Below are positions 61,549 to 64,000 of a stretch of DNA of 64,000 bases, in pieces. Every line of letters starts with the position of its first letter. Within the stretch, counting starts at the first letter, position 1. The notes under the pieces were generated by a model, which worked only from the letters and a program-made list of their open reading frames with translations, was not told where the DNA came from and ran no database searches. The DNA is from Camarhynchus parvulus. Its lineage: Eukaryota; Chordata; Aves; Passeriformes; Thraupidae. The position numbers and the translations under genes were made by a program. Where the stretch lies: assembly GCF_901933205.1 (NCBI RefSeq), contig NC_044571.1, forward strand, positions 76,757,689 through 76,821,688. Direction: 5' to 3'.

Positions 61549-64000
61549 AGGCAGACTAGATATTTCCTAAACTTAAGAGACAGAAGTCACTTTAGACACT
61601 TGTGGAAGTCTTAACACTAAGTGTATTTAAAAAAACCCTGAGCATATTTTTTAAACAATACATCTAATTAAATTCAATCTATTCAGAGAGATAAAAATAA
61701 ACAAAAATACTATTTTTGACTTAAATTGTTGCAATAAACGATCTCATTACAATTAATAGTTGCTACATCTCATGACAGCAAAGAGTATAATATACAATAA
61801 AATGACATTATCTTTGGAAAATAGAAGTTAGAGGAGCAGATAAAGATGCAGAATTTGAAAATGCATCTGTAAAAACAAAATGAATTAGGAGAAAACCCCT
61901 AAACCACTCAGTTGTAGTTCTGTATTAATTGTGATTGTTTAAATGTTAATCATTTTATTCTTAGCTATTTTCTATTTGGAACAGTAAAATACATTTTTAA
62001 ACTGGCGTACTGAAGAATATTAATGATGCAACAAATTGATTGGCACTACAGGGTTGTATCTGGTTTTTTTACAAGCATATTTAATTGCACATGATTCTTA
62101 TGTTTCTAATTACAACCAGTACTAAAAGTGTCTAGATGCTTAAGGATGCATTTTTATATTTAAACATACTTCATTATTATTACTTATATGGCAGATAGTT
62201 CACTAAGATATAATGATAGGATATTAAAGTGGATTAGAAATCTCATTATTAGAACACAAGCTTGTCTGAATCAAAAGAAAAAAAATAAAGTACTCTAAGT
62301 GGAATAAGCACCTCTTCATTTTCTTTCACAAATCTCATTTTATTGCAAGCTAAATGTCAGAGACATAAAGACATAACTGCTGGCATGATCCCATCAGTGA
62401 GGTTTCTATCTGCTATCATATGGTATTCAACATTCTTTTCCCACCAATTTTAAGCAAAGCCAGCAAAATTTACCAAGGACTCAAATTTAAACCAAATATA
62501 TTTCAGCCTATCTAGAGATGGATTGTTTATTTTTAAATAGTCAGATATGACTGCAGTCAAATAACATTTCTTCTTGTATTTTAACTCAGCATTAGGGCAC
62601 ACACCAATTATGAAATTGTGCTGTCAGGTTACCCCTCTAAGGGCAGTCACACACTTCATGTTTTGAGTGGCAAATTGAATTTGACATTTAATTTGAAGCC
62701 CAGGATACCATAATGTAAAGCCTTCTGCAGTATTAGTGATAAAGCATGAGGGCATACCTCCTGTCTGCTTTTTTAAATAGCCCTCTCCACGTGACTATTG
62801 TCTTCCATTATTTTCCATGGAGATTATTTTCCTGATATTTAAAGGAAAATCCCAGTAAATATTTAGAATCGCAGTAGCTCACAACTAGAGCATTTCAGGT
62901 TTCTTCATAGATTCCAAAAAGTGATCTAATATAAAATCTACCCATGCATACTGTTCAGACACCTTGTCATTTCTGAGTTTCGAAACAATTAGAGGACACC
63001 TTAGCCTAGCTCTTAGTAGGTGGTGGTGCCAACACTTCCCCATTTGTTTATTCTTCAGAAGATAATTTAATTTAACATTTCAAGAAAATGTGCTAATAGT
63101 AGTTACAAGCCTTTTATTGGTGAAAGTTTAATTTCTTGCAGAGATTACTGTGTAAGTTGGCCTTTAATACAATTTAGAGTATTGAAATGCAATATTTTCA
63201 AGAAGCAGCCAGAATTTTTCTTTCCTTGACAGAACAGGAAGTTTTAGGACAAAAAATTAAGAATGTCACAATCTGAAAGTCCAAAGCCTGGTTTGGTGCA
63301 CATACAAATGGAATTTAGCCAGGATTTCTGGGTTAAGCATCACCTTGGAAGTTACCATTGTATATTACTCCCCCTCCCCCAACCAAGAAACAAACAAACG
63401 CAACAAAAACAAACATATCCCCCTTCAAAAAAAAAAAAAAAAAAAAAAACAACAAACCAAAACCTCATGGATAGTTCCTTTTCCCTCTAAGCTTTCATTC
63501 ATATTGTAACAGCCATGAATTCAGCTGTGAAATTACCAGTTCAGAATCAGGCCCAGAAGCTCCAGCCACAGAGTACTATGTAGCAAATATCCGATCTCTG
63601 TTCTATTCAATATTTGTACACAAATATAACTCACCCAAACAGGAGCATATTTCTGGTTAATTGTCCTGCCCACAAAATACACTCAACATAATGTAAATTT
63701 TGCATAAACTGGCACTATCTGATTGATATGAAAGTCAGCAATGATCCAGTTATTTCCCCCATTTTTCCCTACCATTTCTACCATTTCTACATTCTCTGTT
63801 TTGTTATAATTTTGTATTGTTGATATGCTAATGATATGATATGAAGATGAACTGCTTTAGCACTCCTACAGAGTGCCAATATTTCCCTAATTATTTCAAT
63901 AAGTGGTCAGAGTTCTGTCAGGAGATATGGAAGTATATGGCCTGAGGTGTTTTCCATTTCTTGGGTTTTATTTCTGAAATTATTAATTTAGGGCTTTTTT
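61549..64000. other. unique AT-rich non-coding DNA
   Basis: No gene or dispersed repeat recognised. A 23-nt A-run at 63427-63449 follows an A-rich CAAA stretch; no retrocopy is recognisable upstream of it. A short TACCATTTC doublet lies near 63770-63790. Confidence 0.55.
63427..63449. repeat. A23 homopolymer run
   Basis: Twenty-three consecutive A, in a C/A-rich stretch. It could be a poly(A) tail of a retrocopy, but the upstream 150 bp show no transcript-like content. Confidence 0.9.

Noticed and set aside
63427..63449. Poly(A) run as tail of a processed pseudogene
   Set aside because: No transcript-like sequence or AATAAA at suitable spacing upstream; it sits in an A/C simple stretch.
1..64000. 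CRISPR arrays, operons, phage or other prokaryotic systems
   Set aside because: No regularly spaced repeats, no dense coding, and the repeat content is that of a bird genome.

Overview
The window looks like non-coding DNA from a bird, most likely a songbird (passerine). It is AT-rich and CpG-poor throughout. Its recognisable repeats are dominated by 5'-truncated CR1 LINEs, whose 3' ends carry the avian tail built from ATTCTATGAT-type units. A 1.45 kb solo LTR with a perfect 5-bp target duplication resembles, from memory, the passerine TguLTR5-type ERVL LTRs. I found no credible protein-coding gene, rRNA or tRNA. The longest open frames (145 and 154 codons) are about what chance gives in 64 kb of AT-rich DNA, and several others are antisense or chimeric readings of CR1 copies. 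The window is best read as a gene desert or the inside of a very long intron.

Layout. 1-9 kb: mostly unique DNA, with a small minus-strand CR1 end at 4.06 kb and an old plus-strand CR1 at 4.5-5.1 kb. 9.1-9.6 kb: a GC-richer patch with a long imperfect hairpin. 10.4-11.3 kb: two CR1 copies meeting 3' end to 3' end. 11.3-21.9 kb: unique DNA with an inverted repeat at 11.9 kb, a perfect 24-unit CTCTC array at 17.0 kb and a probable MIR-type SINE fossil at 18.0 kb. 21.9-31.9 kb: four CR1 copies. 32.9-33.0 kb: two inverted repeats inside a cluster of TGTCA motifs. 34.4-35.1 kb: two CR1 copies of different age, 5' end to 5' end. 36.7-38.2 kb: the solo LTR. 38.2-50.5 kb: nearly repeat-free DNA. 50.5-51.3 kb: an unclassified block of degenerate tandem duplications with a pyrimidine tract, possibly a decayed LTR. 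52.1-53.0 kb: the longest surviving CR1 ORF2 remnant, including the RT FADD box. 53-61 kb: unique DNA. 61.3-61.5 kb: a CR1 inserted inside an older CR1.

The elements do not form a gene system. The relative ages that can be read are: probable MIR fossil, then old CR1 copies (4.5, 31.7, 34.5 and 52.1 kb), then younger CR1 copies (25.0, 34.9 and 61.3 kb), with the LTR probably recent because its target duplication is intact. The remaining interest lies in possible regulatory or structural DNA: the 9.36 kb hairpin, the 17 kb mirror-repeat tract, the 32.9 kb motif cluster and the unclassified 50.5 kb block. I see no previously undescribed biological system. All family names come from remembered consensus sequences and would need a repeat-library search to settle subfamily.
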